Source: Ailurus styani (Eukaryota; Chordata; Mammalia; Carnivora; Ailuridae). Taken from it: 64,000 bases of DNA. The notes under the pieces were generated by a model. It saw only the letters and a program-made list of their open reading frames with translations, did no database searches and was not told the origin of the DNA. A program made the position numbers and the translations under genes. The stretch is from contig LNAC01000103.1 of the NCBI GenBank assembly GCA_002007465.1, positions 1,386,565-1,450,564 on the forward strand, written 5' to 3'. Below are positions 11,076 through 23,180 of the stretch, piece after piece; within the stretch, counting starts at the first letter, position 1, and the number at the start of each line of letters is the position of its first letter.

Positions 11076-11842
11076 GTTTTTTTATCAAGGCTTTTGCCAA
11101 TGTGTAGTTTAGAGAATAGAGGTAAATGAGGAAGTGGTAACTAAGACTGCAACAACTGATAGGAGGTTGAAAAAACAGTTGGAGTTCAGAGTTCCCAAGA
11201 AAATTAGGACTTAAAGTGGTCTCCAGAAGACTGTAACTAAAATTTCAAGTGCAATTTCATTTCAGGACTTAACTCCTGTACTAAGAAGGTATAAGACAAA
11301 CTTAAGAAAATAAGCAGAAAAAAAAGTCAAAAAACCATCTTGGAGAATAAACCCTGAGCACAGATTTCAGCAATCTTGCTGTTCTGAGAAGGCAGAATTT
11401 AGAGTTCAGAGATGAGAGATTCCAGGATCACTGGTATTTCTAGAAACTTCCTTTCCAATGAGAAGATGAAAGGGCTGACCTCTAGAAGAAAATAAATTTC
11501 TAGAGGCAAGAAAAATAAATTGACCAATACAAATCAGTCTTAACAGAGCATGAAACTTATGTTCAATCTCATGATGATTTTCCAATATCTTATCATCCTA
11601 CTAACACCTGAGAATTAATAACTTTTTATACAAAAAATACAACGGTCAATCAAAGCTCATTAGGATGGAATGGAAACAAATGAAATTGAAAATGAAAATG
11701 AAAACACAACTGTCCAAAACCTTCTGGATACAGCAAAGGCAGTCCTAAGAGGGAAGTGCATAGTACATACAAACCTTTTTCAAAAAATTAGCAAAGTCTC
11801 ATATACACAACGGCATCAATAGACAATTAGAGCAAAAATAAC
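11076..11842 (+). repeat. 767-bp direct repeat, copy 2
   Basis: Matches 6832-7598 except for one substitution (C at 11710). It carries the same partial L1 ORF2 segment at about 11640-11812, but here continues into flanking sequence and not into the rest of L1. Confidence 0.95.
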
Positions 11843-12170
11843 CTTGATAACTAGATTAATAGCAGAAATGACAGAAACCAAGAGAAAAATGAATTTGTAC
11901 CTCTAAAGTGTTGGAAAACAACAACAATGACAAACTTAACAGCTTGAAATCTATAGCCAGGAAAAAGACTCTTTAAAATAAAAGTTAAATAATGGGATTT
12001 TATACAAACTAAAAATGATAGAAATTTTTCACAGTATACTTTCATTAAAAACAAAACTTTTATGTTGCTTTTAAGGGACTTGAAATATATGGTGACAAAA
12101 AGATTAGGTATAAAAGATGCCAGTGTCTGTAATATTCTGTCAAGGAGTTCCAATTCTTACCTCTCAAATG
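11843..12170 (+). repeat. old L1/HAL1-like non-coding fragment (tentative)
   Basis: CTCTAAAGTGTTGGAAAACA followed by TTGAAATCTATAGCCAGG resembles the region upstream of the ORFs in old mammalian L1 or HAL1 elements, which reads roughly AAAGTGCTGAAAGA then AATTCTATACCCAG. Similarity is weak and no reading frame survives. Confidence 0.35.
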
Positions 12171-12889
12171 CAATTGATAACAGATACTTGAAGGAAGACT
12201 TTGACTTCTCCTGCCTTTCACCCCATGATCAGTACCACTGAAAAGTGACCTGGAGCAGCATTACAAAAGCACTAGTTCAGGAATCCTAGTTGTTTTCCAA
12301 GAAACATTCCTTACAGAAGACTTTCATTGTTAAAGATATTGAATACAGATTCATATTTAAATACCTTTCTACACAAATTGAAAATTGATGCTTACTTCCT
12401 CATCTGAACCTATTATATCACCATTGGTTAAGCTGCATGATAGAGCTGATGATGTTAAAATAGGTAGAGGAGCAGTTTAAAAGCTAACATTTTCTCATTT
12501 TAAGTTTCCCATTACCTTATTAGGATTACTTTCAACATTTTTTTTTCTTATTCCTATACTCTAGTTAATGTAATTAGGCACAAGAAAGACAAAATGTCTC
12601 ACAATATGCTGACTCAGATTACATTAAATTTGTAATATGTAGATAAAAAATATAAATAATACATTAATCGGAGTCGTGAAGTTAAAGGTTATGACTAATA
12701 ATTATAAAGCTCCTTAAAAAAAGATGGTAAAGATCATGTATGGTCAAAAGAGTACTTGTCAATTATTCAACATAAACTCAAATAAATAAAAAACAAAGAA
12801 AATAGAATAGGAATGTATTAAATACTGTGACCATGGTGTTTTCCTTAATCAGTTTGCTCATTTTTGCCATTAAATGAATGTGCTATAGA
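12171..12889. other. AT-rich stretch, nothing recognised
   Basis: No gene or confident repeat is seen. Confidence 0.5.
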
Positions 12890-13070
12890 AACTCAGAGCG
12901 ACAAGTTACTAGATCTGTGATTTGAGGAAGGTGTTTTAACTTTTATTCTTTTAGTTTTCACATTTGTGCATTTAGAATAGTAACACATCACTTACTTATG
13001 AAGGATATATAAAAGAGTATTTGTAAATCTGAACAGAATGCCTGTCATGTAGTAGGTGTTGGAAAAGTTT
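12890..13070 (+). repeat. MIR fragment, sense
   Basis: MIR landmarks: ACTAGATCTGTGATTTGAGG, then a CTTTTAGTTTTCACATTTGT segment (TCAGTTTCCTCATCTGT in consensus), and CAGAATGCCTGTCATGTAGT with AGGTGTTGGA at the 3' end. Confidence 0.6.
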
Positions 13071-13909
13071 GAGTTCTCTCTCCCTACACTCCTCCTGCTA
13101 ATATTACTGTAATTCGGTAACTACCTATGAGCTATTCAAAGTATGGATAATGTCATATGCTTTTGTGATTTTTTTCAAGAAAAATACTGGGTCTGAAAAT
13201 CAAGTGAATAATCAAGCACTAGATGTATTATGAAGGAACAAAGAAATGAATACAGTAATTGCAGACTGAAGCGTACTTCTTGAAACAGAGATATAGTGAT
13301 CTGTTCCAAAGTATAAAAATTCTATTTGTTACTTTCTTTTAAAGAAGAAGGACATAAAATTTATAGACAATTCTTTTGGAGTAGGTTAATTGTAAGCAAC
13401 CCAGTGCAAGTTAATTTTTATAATCCTACAAACTTCAAAAATTGGGAATATAAAGAGAAAATGGTGTAGAGGGAAAAAGTTTGATTGCTTTCTATGAACT
13501 TGTAGCTATAAAACAGTCAAATAAATTCCCTTTATATCCCATGTAACTCCAGCGTCTTTGTCAGTACACATTTATCAATTTAACCACAAATATAAATTAT
13601 CACTTACGAATTCAACAAATGTTAATTAATTTACTATGGATGTATTATCCTTTTCCTCTGCTTTGCTGTGACTAATATACTATTGTCTAATTAACATATA
13701 GCTAAGTTAAAAGTTTCTTGACATAAAGACACCTTTAATAGTTTTTCCATATTTCTCCAATAGATTTTACTATTAATCCTGCACATTATAAGCAAAAAAT
13801 TAATTTGAAATTAATTTTGTACACAAAAACTAAAAATAGCATTATTCTTTCTTAGAATAAATGGTATTAGTAATGTGCTCATTTATTTTATGTTACAAAT
13901 ATTAATTAC
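13071..13909. other. AT-rich stretch, nothing recognised
   Basis: No gene or recognisable repeat is seen. Confidence 0.5.
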
Positions 13910-13923
13910 TACATGTTTATTTT

Positions 13924-14149
13924 ATTTTATTTTTTTTATAAAATTCTTTTTTTTTAAAGATTTTATTTATTTATTTGACACAGAGAGAGAGATTACAAGT
14001 AGGCAGAGGGGCAGGCAGAAAGACAAGGAGAGGAGGAAGCAGGCTCCCTGCCGAGCAGAGAGCCCGATGCGGGCCTCGATCCCAGGACGCTGAGATCATG
14101 ACCTGAGCCGAAAGCAGAGGCTTTAACCCACTGAGCCACCCAGGCGCCC
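13924..14149 (-). mobile_element. can-SINE, antisense, young-looking
   Basis: T-rich tail with AAAGATTTTATTTATTTATT, intact GA-rich middle, and head GAGCCACCCAGGCGCCC. Target duplication TACATGTTTATTTT lies at 13910-13923 and 14150-14163. Confidence 0.95.
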
Positions 14150-14222
14150 TACATGTTTATTTTTATATTACTATACTTAGCTTTAAATGTCCTAGTTTAA
14201 GCTAAATAATATTAAACATTGA

Positions 14223-14299
14223 ATTGCTATATCATATATACACTTTAATATATATTAATATATTGCTATATCATATATACACTTTAATATATATATGTG
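14223..14299. repeat. 39-bp tandem duplication
   Basis: Two adjacent copies starting ATTGCTATATCATATATACA, at 14223 and 14262, with very few differences, grading into a TATATA tract. Likely replication slippage in AT-rich DNA. Confidence 0.9.
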
Positions 14300-14322
14300 T
14301 ATTAAATATATGATTCCTTTAA

Positions 14323-15070
14323 ATTTTTTTTAGTTTCACATTTTTATTTAAATTCCAGTTAGTTAACATACAGTGTAATATTAGTTTTAGGTGTACAATA
14401 TAGTGATTCAACACTTGCATACAATACCTGGTGTTCATCACAACAAATGCACCCATCAACTATTTCACCTATTCCCCCACTCACTTCCTCTCTGGTAACA
14501 ATTTGTTCTCTAAAGTAAAGAGTCTGTTTCTTGGTTTCTCTCTCCGTCTCTCTCTCTTTTTTTGACCTATGCTCATTTGTTTTGTTTCTAAATTCCACAT
14601 ATAAGTGAAGTCATATGGTATTTGTCTTTCTCTAACTGACTTATTTTGCTTAACATTATCTCTCTGGCTCCATCCATGTCATTGTAAATGGCAAGATTTC
14701 ATTCTTTGTTTACGGTCAAGTGATGCCCCATTGTATATATATATCCCACATCTTCTTTATCCATTCATCAATCAATGGACACCTGGGCTGTTTCCATACT
14801 TTGGCTATTGTAGATAATGCTGCTGTAAACACTGGAGTATATGTGAGATATCACCTCATACCTGTCAGGATGGCTAAAATCAACAAAACGCTAGGTGTTG
14901 GTGAGGAAGTAGAGACATGGGAACCCTCTTGCACTCTTGGTTGGGATTCAAACTGGTGCTTCCACTCTGGAAAACAGTGTGGAGTTTCCTGAAGAAGTTA
15001 AGAATAGAAGTATCCTATGATCCAGCAATAGCAATATGAATTATTTACCCCAAAATACAAAAAATGTTAA
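14323..15070 (-). mobile_element. L1 3' end with inverted 5' part (twin-priming structure)
   Basis: From 14845 down to 14323 the minus strand reads L1 from the end of ORF2 through the 3' UTR; the plus strand shows GGCTCCATCCATGTCATTGT and GGCTGTTTCCATACTTTGGC, known antisense L1 3' segments. From about 14846 to 15070 the plus strand reads the preceding ORF2 part, with codons for YHLIPVRMAK. The two halves are adjacent in L1 but in opposite orientation, joined near 14845, as produced by twin priming during reverse transcription. Confidence 0.75.
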
Positions 15071-15451
15071 TTCAAAGAATTTTTGTTTTTTAAGAGAAAG
15101 GCATGTCTGTAATTTTCTGTTTCTCATAATTTTTCTGGGTTTTTCTCAGAAATTCAATAAAATTTATTTTTTGTATTCAAAGTTGTAAAATATTTTATTC
15201 AATAATGAATAGATTAATGGTTAGAAATATTTTTCAAAAAAATTGTGACTAAAGCAAAAAAGAATAAAAATGTTTCCACAAAAAGCAATAACTTATTGAA
15301 AATTCTTTATTTTAATTAGTATATAATTAATGACTTATTCCTTAAACTTTGATTATTTTTCTGATTATAAAAAACTGGTTGTTTGAAATAATTTAAAGGA
15401 ATAAGCAAGATAGCATAAATCCCACACATTTAGGGAAGACCACCATTAATC
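15071..15451. other. AT-rich stretch, nothing recognised
   Basis: No gene or repeat is recognised between the inverted L1 and the next SINE. Confidence 0.5.
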
Positions 15452-15639
15452 TTTTTTTTTTTTTTTTTTGACAGAGAGAGAGCACAAGCAGGGGAAGTGG
15501 AAGGCAGAGGGAAGAGGGAGAGTGAGAAGCAGGCTCCCGACTGACTAGGGAGCCCAGTGTGGGGTTCAATCCTAAGACATTGGGATCATGACCTGAACCA
15601 AAGGCAGACACTTAACCTACCGAGCCGCCCAGGCGTCCC
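15452..15639 (-). mobile_element. can-SINE, antisense
   Basis: An 18-T run directly abuts GACAGAGAGAGAGCACAAGC, with the usual AAAGATTTTATTTATTTATT segment missing. The head ends CCGAGCCGCCCAGGCGTCCC. The GCACAAGCAGGGGAAG form marks a different, older subfamily from the AGGCAGAGAGGCAGG copies. No clear target duplication. Confidence 0.9.
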
Positions 15640-15694
15640 TTCAGTGTCCTTTCTATGCCTAAATGTTTGTGTGTGTTAACTGCTATATATGACA

Positions 15695-15880
15695 GCAAAT
15701 TCTTAGTGCTTGCTAAATTTTTAGAACAGGTGCTATTCTAAGGCTTAGAGATATTATTATTCATCATTCCAGGCATTTTACAAATGGAAACGGTGGTTCA
15801 AAAAGTTTAATAATTTGCTTGAAGTTAATTAGTGAGAAAAAGGCCATGAAGTTCTTGCTATTAAACACAGTTGTGTCTCT
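15695..15880 (-). repeat. MIR, antisense
   Basis: Reads as MIR reverse complement: GTGCTATTCTAAGGC, then GATATTATTATTCATCATTC, TTTTACAAATGGAAACGGTG, AATAATTTGCTTGAAG, and a TTAGTGAGAAAAAGGCC segment in the expected order. Confidence 0.6.
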
Positions 15881-16709
15881 CATTCAGACATATTATTGTC
15901 ATTGCTTTAAAAAAGAACATTATAATCTAGATATAGTTTTATAACTAAGTATAATTTAATCAATCCATTCCCTATTATTGGGTATACAAAAAATTCCAAA
16001 TCATTTTATCATTGAATGTTTAGGTTATTTTCAATTTTTTAGTATTGCTTAAAATTCAGAGAAGTAAAGTATTTAAAAAGGAGAAGAACCAATATTAAAA
16101 ATTATATCTAATATGGAAACCGTCTAGAGATTTATAAAAGGAAGACATATTTTCTCAAGTTTAAAAAGAATTAAAACATAAGTAAAGAAAGACTAATTTT
16201 TGACCACCAACATGCCATTTGAAAAAACTTGTTTACTTATTCACCAAATATGTGCTACATTATTATATTTCGAACAATTTAATCTTCCCCTAAATGTGTT
16301 AAAATATGGAATAAATAACTTTCCCATTTGTATTCTGTGAAATACTTCACATAAGGTATACATTTTTACATATGTAAAATCAGTCAATGAGGTATTACAA
16401 ACTGTACTTTCCAGATCAGAATGAAGGATTCAGTGGAGATATATCTTGTTCCATGGCATATGACTAATCGATGATGAGATCAGCAAAGCAATTATATCCT
16501 CCTTAATTCTTATTGAATCTAGCTTCATATAAAACCAATCTAATATGTATTAATACAAATGACAAGTACTTAGGAACAGCCGACACAGAAACTTCGAGTC
16601 CAATCTTTAGAAAAAAAATATAGATAATAATTTATATTGATATATTAGAGGAGGACCAATTATATTGCAATAAGGACTTTCATTTACTTATAATAAAAAA
16701 TGTAATACA
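15881..16709. other. AT-rich stretch, nothing recognised
   Basis: No gene or confident repeat is seen. Confidence 0.5.
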
Positions 16710-16830
16710 AAATAACAATAATATTAGCTAACTTTCATTTAGCAGGTAACAAGTATCAGACTTTCTTTTAGGAATATCGTATGTTTTAGCTCACTTCGTC
16801 CATAGTACAAATGCCTTGTTTGAAGTGGAA
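16710..16830 (-). repeat. possible MIR fragment, antisense
   Basis: AACTTTCATTTAGCAGGTAA then CAGACTTTCTTTTAGGAATA follows the antisense MIR 3' end (a TTTATTGAGC then CACTGTTCTAAG pattern in consensus). Heavily diverged and partial. Confidence 0.4.
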
Positions 16831-17189
16831 GTTACTTGGAATAGATGTCCCAGAGGTGTCCCAGATGGCTGAACTAAAATAATTATAGGTTAAAGGTATT
16901 TACTCATATATATAATAATTGAATATTGACTTAACAAGTGACAGTCTTTGATACAGGTGCTCTCAATAAGAAGTTGAACCTTCAAGTATACTACATTAGG
17001 GAGAATAAGGAAAATAATATATCATGACAAGAAGGGATATACCATGTATTATGGCCAAGAAGGATGATAAAGGCAACTTAGTTGTTAATCTTGACATCTG
17101 AGATATGTGTCAATAATTTGGACATTGTGCAAGTAATGATCTTATTGACTATTAACTAAATGGACATGCAATGAATTATATTCTTACAC
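16831..17189. other. unique stretch, nothing recognised
   Basis: No gene or repeat is recognised. Confidence 0.45.
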
Positions 17190-17620
17190 ACAACACCCAG
17201 TGATCCCTTTAAAACCCAAGAGAGATCTTGTCTTCTCTTCCTAAAACCCTCCAATGGCTTTGTATTTCTCTGAAAATAAAACCCTAATTCCTTAAAGTTG
17301 CTTACAAGATGCTACAAAAGCTGGCATTTCTTTTTACTACATTCTCTGTTGCTTTCTTCACTCTGGTCGTACTGGTCCTACTAGTCTTCAAACGTGAAAA
17401 ACATTCCTGCCCTGGGACGTTGTCTTTAGCCATCCCTTTTTTGAGAAACCTCTAAACCTAGGTATCTTCTTATATACTTGACAAATTTCCAAATTTGCTC
17501 CATTTCGACCTTTGCTCGGATGTCACTTTTTTTCATGAGGCTTTGTCTACACTATACAGCACTCACAAATCCATATCTTAGAACAAAGCTGATATCCCTT
17601 TGTTCATTCTCTTTCTCTCT
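17190..17620 (+). repeat. L2 LINE 3' region, sense
   Basis: AAAACCCTCCAATGGCTTTG is an unmistakable L2 landmark, followed by ATAAAACCCTAATTCCTTAA, CTTACAAGATGCTACAAAAG and a TTTGCTCGGATGTCACTTTT segment corresponding to the CTCAAATGTCACCT motif. All are in consensus order. No reading frame survives. Confidence 0.8.
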
Positions 17621-18180
17621 CAGTAGGTAGATAATGGATAAATAGATACAGGCAGACATAGTATAGATATCTTTACATTATCTTCTAATATATAACTTGT
17701 AAAACCAGATAGAAATATAACTGTCACAGGCAAGGTTGATAACCCCAATGGAAATTAAGACTAGAATGACTTCTAATAGATTTCCAACAGGTGTGATAAG
17801 TAAAAGCCAAACAACGTGCTACTCCATTTATGTAACTGTAAAAACTTGACAGGTGAGTAGCAGAAATCTGGTAACCATCACAATGAAAATTCAGTCCACC
17901 ACTTACTTGCTACTTCAGAACCCATTCTCGATTCCAGAGTCCAATATTTGAAGGACAAATATTACATTGAGAAATAATGCTCCAACTCCAACTCTAAAAG
18001 CAATGCATTAATTATTTCTCTCATACTTTTCAAAGATACTGACAATGGTTTTCCAGGGCAAATATACTTGGAAAAAGAGATATCATGACTTTTTGAGAAA
18101 TCATAGTCTTAGGTAGGAAGTCTGAGCTAGTACTAATGCCTCATGATTCAAAACACTATTGTGGTCAAAATTAGAGTAGG
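17621..18180. other. unclassified, possible start of the ERVL relic
   Basis: No confident call. The internal region of the retroviral relic on the right may extend leftward into this stretch, but I see no diagnostic motif. Confidence 0.35.
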
Positions 18181-19160
18181 AACTAATAAATATCATAAGT
18201 GGCAGTTTCTCAGGGACTCTAAGGTGATCCTGTATTTATTTTACTCATTCATTAATATATAATTGGACATATATAGTTACCAGAAGATGGAACTGTAACA
18301 TTTTCTCCTGAACTAGAAAATAAAGATTATTGTGGTTTGAAGACACAATGGAAACCTATAAAAATGTTAACTAATCATGCCACAATAGTAAATAAAAATC
18401 AGTGTTTCATTATGAAAGGAACTGTAGGAGTAAGTGTCATCAATGAAGATGTGAAATTTGCAGTCTGTTTTCCTATCACATCTCTGTTAAATTTACTTGT
18501 TTGCCCTCCATAAATCCAGCTGCATCATAAATGACTGCATACTACCATGGGTTTAATCAGGTTGTAGTCTCAAATTCAACTGCTATGGAGGATGTAATAT
18601 ATTTACTGGAGCAATTGAACAAATATCTGGCACCTGATGTTTGAATATTTATTTGGCCAGTATTTTCACTTCTATACTCACCATTAGGGAAGATCAAAAT
18701 GACTTAGCTCTTATCGGACAAAGACCACAGAGTACTTTTGTTTACTTAAATCAGAACTGTCAGCAGTTCAGCTCTCTGTCATAATGTAGTTCACAGGGAC
18801 CTTGATCATATTATCGTTCTGTATATCTCATAATGTTGAACTGAAATTACAGCATTTTGTTTGTTGGGCATAATTAGACAATATTAGCTGGTGATTAAGA
18901 AATTGCAATTAAGCAAGACACCTTAGTAGGAAAAATGTGGAGTAAAGTTATCATTACTTCTAAAATAGAGAAATACCCTCTGTTAAAAAATACATATGGC
19001 ATGCCAGAAGGTTCCTAGTACAGTTTGATGAGGTAATAATAGAACATTAAGTGATCATACATCCTGAGCTGCCTATTAGGAATTAGATGTTATCTGATTT
19101 ACTGTGTCAAAAGACTGAGAGTGTACATTAAGGACAGGGGTCAAGCAGTCCCAGAAGGTG
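18181..19160 (+). mobile_element. ERVL-class endogenous retrovirus internal relic (pol)
   Basis: Several short nucleotide stretches recall ERVL/HERV-L pol in the right order. A segment near 18550-18660 matches the start of the reverse transcriptase region, with CTGGAGCAATTGAACAAATA then TCTGGCACCTG. Next comes TCTCTGTCATAATGTAGTTC with AGGGACCTTGATCA at about 18773-18810, then a GAGCTGCC...GATGTTATCTGATTTACTGT segment near 19068-19105. The last two are much closer than in intact pol, so several hundred bases are deleted. No open frame persists and no LTRs are recognised at its edges. It is an old, inactive copy. Boundaries are uncertain. Confidence 0.55.
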
Positions 19161-22100
19161 ATTCTTCTGTCACAAGCACAATCTAAAATTTATGTACTAT
19201 TATTTAAACATTTATCCATTACTGATTAGTGCAGCATCTTACATAGCATCATCTTTAACCAAAGGCTTCATTACATGTAAAAGGAGGTAACAAAGAAATC
19301 ATGGAAATCAGATTTTCTTGTATATCTATATATTCAATAGTACAGAAATAGTAGTCCTGATATAAAGTGGATCATACTTTTGAAGACTCAGCTAGGGAAC
19401 TCTGCATCTGTGTCTTACACTGTTTCTCAGAAATTCTCAGAAGGATTAAGTATGAAGTCACACTTAGGGACGGCTGACTTGATAATATGCCTGTCATAAG
19501 CTAGTTTTCTAGCTTTAACTTTGCACTTCACTGTGGTTCTCAAACCTTCAAAATAAACTATTTGTGATTGAACACTTACTTTAAGATGTGCATCACTGGG
19601 AATCCAAAACAACGCAAATGGCTTTTAGTGTACTAAGCAGCTCCTAAGGACCAGATATAATCAGTGAGTATGGTGGAAGAAATGACCCATGAAGTGACAG
19701 TCAAAAATAAGAAACAGGAAATGGGAGATAACTGTGCAGAGATATTCTTACATTATCTCTTCCATGGAAAAGTTCAAGATGCATTTTCTTCACTTAATCA
19801 TTTTATAGAACTCCCACATGACAACCAAACATTTGCTTTGCTCCCATGGCTCACTTTCAAATGTAAACCAATATTTAAATACCAGTTATCTCAATGCTTA
19901 GATCTTTCCTTGACTAACGTCCCATCTCTTTTACTTTCCCTCACTGCTAAGGGTTTTTATCCCTTGGATAAAATATGTAATACTTTAATAACTTTGGTTC
20001 TAATTTCAGCTTTCATTTAAGACTATAAACAAAGCAATGATCATTTTGCATCCTGGGATAAGGATCTTAATTGGCAATTTGATATCAGTATGTACCATTA
20101 GGAATATTTTACAATGCAAATGACAACCACGGTATTACAGGGTCTTGAATCTTTCAGGATGTGAATGACACAGATGGAAAATCTGATAGTATATGGTTAA
20201 TACACACAGAACCTAATTTTGCCTTTGGCTAGTCTTGAATATCATATTCACACATGAGCTATAAAATGTTTTGTAAAATTGAATTTTAGAAAATATGTAA
20301 ACTTATAAAATATCTTATGAAATATGTTATAATATGCCTTGAAAAACTAATCTATTAGAAAATGATGACCTTAATTAACTTAATTGCATTTTGAAATTGA
20401 AATAAATAAAACTGAAATTCTAAAAATATGAAAAATGCCCGGTGTTATTATGTATCTTATTAAAAAGACCCATTGGGTATCCTTAAATGTTATATTGACT
20501 TCATAAAACAGTCTTTGGACTATAAATTTTCATTCAACTTATAATTTCTGAATATTGATATAAGAAACACAAGCAAAAAATACATTATTTATGAATTTAT
20601 AAAATAAATATATTTTTTAAGAATTTAAATCATTTGAGATTAAAATATTTTAAAAATATATTATGTAGCTCTTGATCATATTATAATATTATACAGGGTT
20701 ATCTTTACTAAATATGGACTCTAATTTGCATAAAACTCATGAATAAGCAGTAGTGCATATTTTATTTAAGACCACAAAGTAATACAAATACACTCATATG
20801 TATGTATTTATATCTGCCCTTTTCCAGAAAGGTTGTGAAATAGCATACGGATATAAGTACAATTCCATCAAATAAAACAATCAAAATAAATATTGATGAG
20901 GAATGTAAGACAAAGACACAAATAATTGAAAACACACAATGGAGATATAAATAAACTTAGATTAAAAAATGCATGGCAAAATTATATATATTTTATATCA
21001 GGCCCAACAAGTTATGAGTAGACTTTTCTAGTACTGAATTTTAGCAATTTCATAGAGATAGTGCAGGGGATATTAGAGTAAATTAAAAAAAATAAAAATT
21101 TTCCATAAATACCCAAAGCAAAACATTTTTTGATTAAATAATGAAATTTATAATTATAAATATAGTGACAAAGATCATACTTCATATTTAAAGAAGCCTC
21201 ATATATTTTATATGGCATCAGTCTCTAAGTAGGAACCTCTCTATCCTGGGATATAATTCCCAGAAGAATTATTATGATCCTTCCAGAAGGGTTCTATATC
21301 CAAAGTATGAGAGTTAAAAGAGTTCTCTAACCAGCAAACACAAAGCTCCATTCCCTTCACATCAACCCCTTGCCCTACACACACATTTTTTTCTTAAGTT
21401 CCAATATTCTCAATAAATATTGATTGCACACAGAACTTGTCAAATAAAGACTATTTAGGAAGGAGCACTAATGTAATATTCTGAAAATCCCTATTTCAAA
21501 TACCTGAGGTTCCTTCCATGTTCTCATTAACGTCATTAAGAAGGAGACTGAAGATAGCCATAATCCATCAGTAAATTCTTACAAAAGTATTAAGATGGAA
21601 GCTGGATTAAAATGATAGTTGGTGTTTAATTAAGAGAATTGAATGTATAATAATCCCATAATGCTTTTCCTCACAAGGGAAAATTGTCAGGGTAAGAGAT
21701 CCAGCAATACTTTCCAAAAGAATACATCTAGCGGAGAGAAGCTCAGAGTTGCTGGGGATATGTGATGACACATAAGGAGGGAAAATAAGTCATCATCATA
21801 ATATTGCAATTTGGAATTTGGATGGAGAGGGGGATTGTTTTAGCAGATGAGGTAAGTGGAAAAAATTAAGCATGTTGAAGAATCTAAAAATATTACTAGT
21901 TATAACCATGCACAAGACAGCTAATCATTATTCAAGGATTCTGAAGTCTAATGACTTTTTGTTTTATTTGTTTTCAATACCACACAGAGACCCAGACATC
22001 AAGGGTCCTAATTTTTATGGAAGTTAGAATTTGGGGTCATAATCTAGGATTTGGTTGCTATCCAATATCAATTCTGCTCTTCTTTATGACTAATGGAAAT

Positions 22101-22387
22101 CTGGCATTGTTTTTATTGGGGGGGGGCATGTGTCTAAACTAAAATAAAAACCAAAACACTCAATTTCCTAGATTTTTAGAGATAGCTGTGGCCAGATGAC
22201 AAATCAGTACAAATCCACATAATTTTTCTAGTTGTTTAGCTTTCCTGACAGGTTATTTACTTCCCTACTCCTTGATTATTTATCCTTATTATATACTGAA
22301 AAACAGATATGAACTTAGATACATCAGATGTCTCTAAACTGTGAAGTAATTGAGATTAAAGATCTAGGCTGAGGATAGGATTGATTG
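19161..22387. other. 3.2 kb without recognised genes or repeats
   Basis: The longest N-free open frame of the window (118 codons, 19664-20020) lies here. It resembles no family I know, has no neighbouring exon signals I can support, and is as long as chance allows. The rest is AT-rich and apparently unique, including a T/A-rich block near 20580-20700 and a 7-G run near 22121. Confidence 0.45.
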
Positions 22388-22482
22388 AGGAAGAAAGAAA
22401 GAAGGAAAGAAAGAAAGGACAGAAGGAAGGAAGGGAAAAGAGAGTGAGGGATAGAGGGAAGTAAGGAAGAAAGGAAAAGGCT
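22388..22482. repeat. GAAA/GAAG purine-rich simple repeat
   Basis: Imperfect (GAAA)n and (GAAG)n with almost no pyrimidines on the plus strand for about 90 bp. Confidence 0.9.
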
Positions 22483-22986
22483 AAGAAATTAATGGCATCA
22501 TGGTACAGATTTCAAAACTTACAATGGATTTCTTGTTATATGATCAAAAGAAGCCCTATTTGATTAAGCAAGTGCAGTTCCATTTGTAGTAGGTAATTAC
22601 TAAATAATAGAGATAATTGTTCTCTAAGCAATTATCATGCTGGAAGTAGCCATAAATATGATCAACAGAGCCATCCATTTTTTCAAAGATTTGCAAAGAT
22701 GTGTAAGAATTTCAAACAGGTGCCATGGTGTCCCTTATTACGCTATGAAATGTCATATATGTGTTTTAGATAGATTGTTTAACTCAGACACATTTGGGGG
22801 AAATGTGTTGTTAGAGACTGGATGTTAAAATTAAAAGGTTAAATTTATACAATAGTAAATGTCTAGATATTTTTAAGTATAGTTCTCACTTGGCAATTTG
22901 TTTTTACATCAGTGTAGAAGTACATTTTTTTAGGAATTAGAAGTTACTTCTAAAAAGGAAAAAGAGGCTAGTAAAAAATATTTTTT
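22483..22986. other. unique stretch, nothing recognised
   Basis: No gene or repeat is recognised. Confidence 0.45.
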
Positions 22987-23001
22987 AAAAGTTTCAAAGT
23001 C

Positions 23002-23165
23002 GGGGTGCCTGGGTGGCTCAGACTGCCTTCGGCTTGGGTCATGATCTCAGGGTCCTGGGATCGAGCCCCACGTCGGGGGTCTCTGCTCAGCGGGGAGCCT
23101 GCTTCCCCCTCTCCCTCTGCCTGCTTCTCTGTCTACTTGTGATCTCTCTCTCTGTCCAATAAAAA
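23002..23165 (+). mobile_element. can-SINE, with internal deletion
   Basis: Perfect 15-bp target duplication AAAAGTTTCAAAGTC at 22987-23001 and 23166-23180. The body lacks the GTGGGTTAAAGCCTC stretch after GGTGGCTCAG, and the tail is a single CCAATAAAA, so the copy is about 40 bp short. Confidence 0.95.
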
Positions 23166-23180
23166 AAAAGTTTCAAAGTC

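Noticed and set aside
10768..11129. Open frames across the 210-N gap
   Set aside because: Mostly unknown residues; they exist only because N triplets contain no stop.
6832..11842. A composite transposon or LTR element defined by the 767-bp repeats
   Set aside because: The repeat ends lack inverted termini, primer-binding or polypurine signals, the interior is an L1, and both joins are unresolved in the assembly.
19664..20020. 118-codon open frame, the longest without unresolved bases
   Set aside because: No family resemblance, no repeated or structured composition, no credible splice or upstream signals, and a length compatible with chance in 64 kb. An overlapping minus-strand frame nearby is of similar quality.
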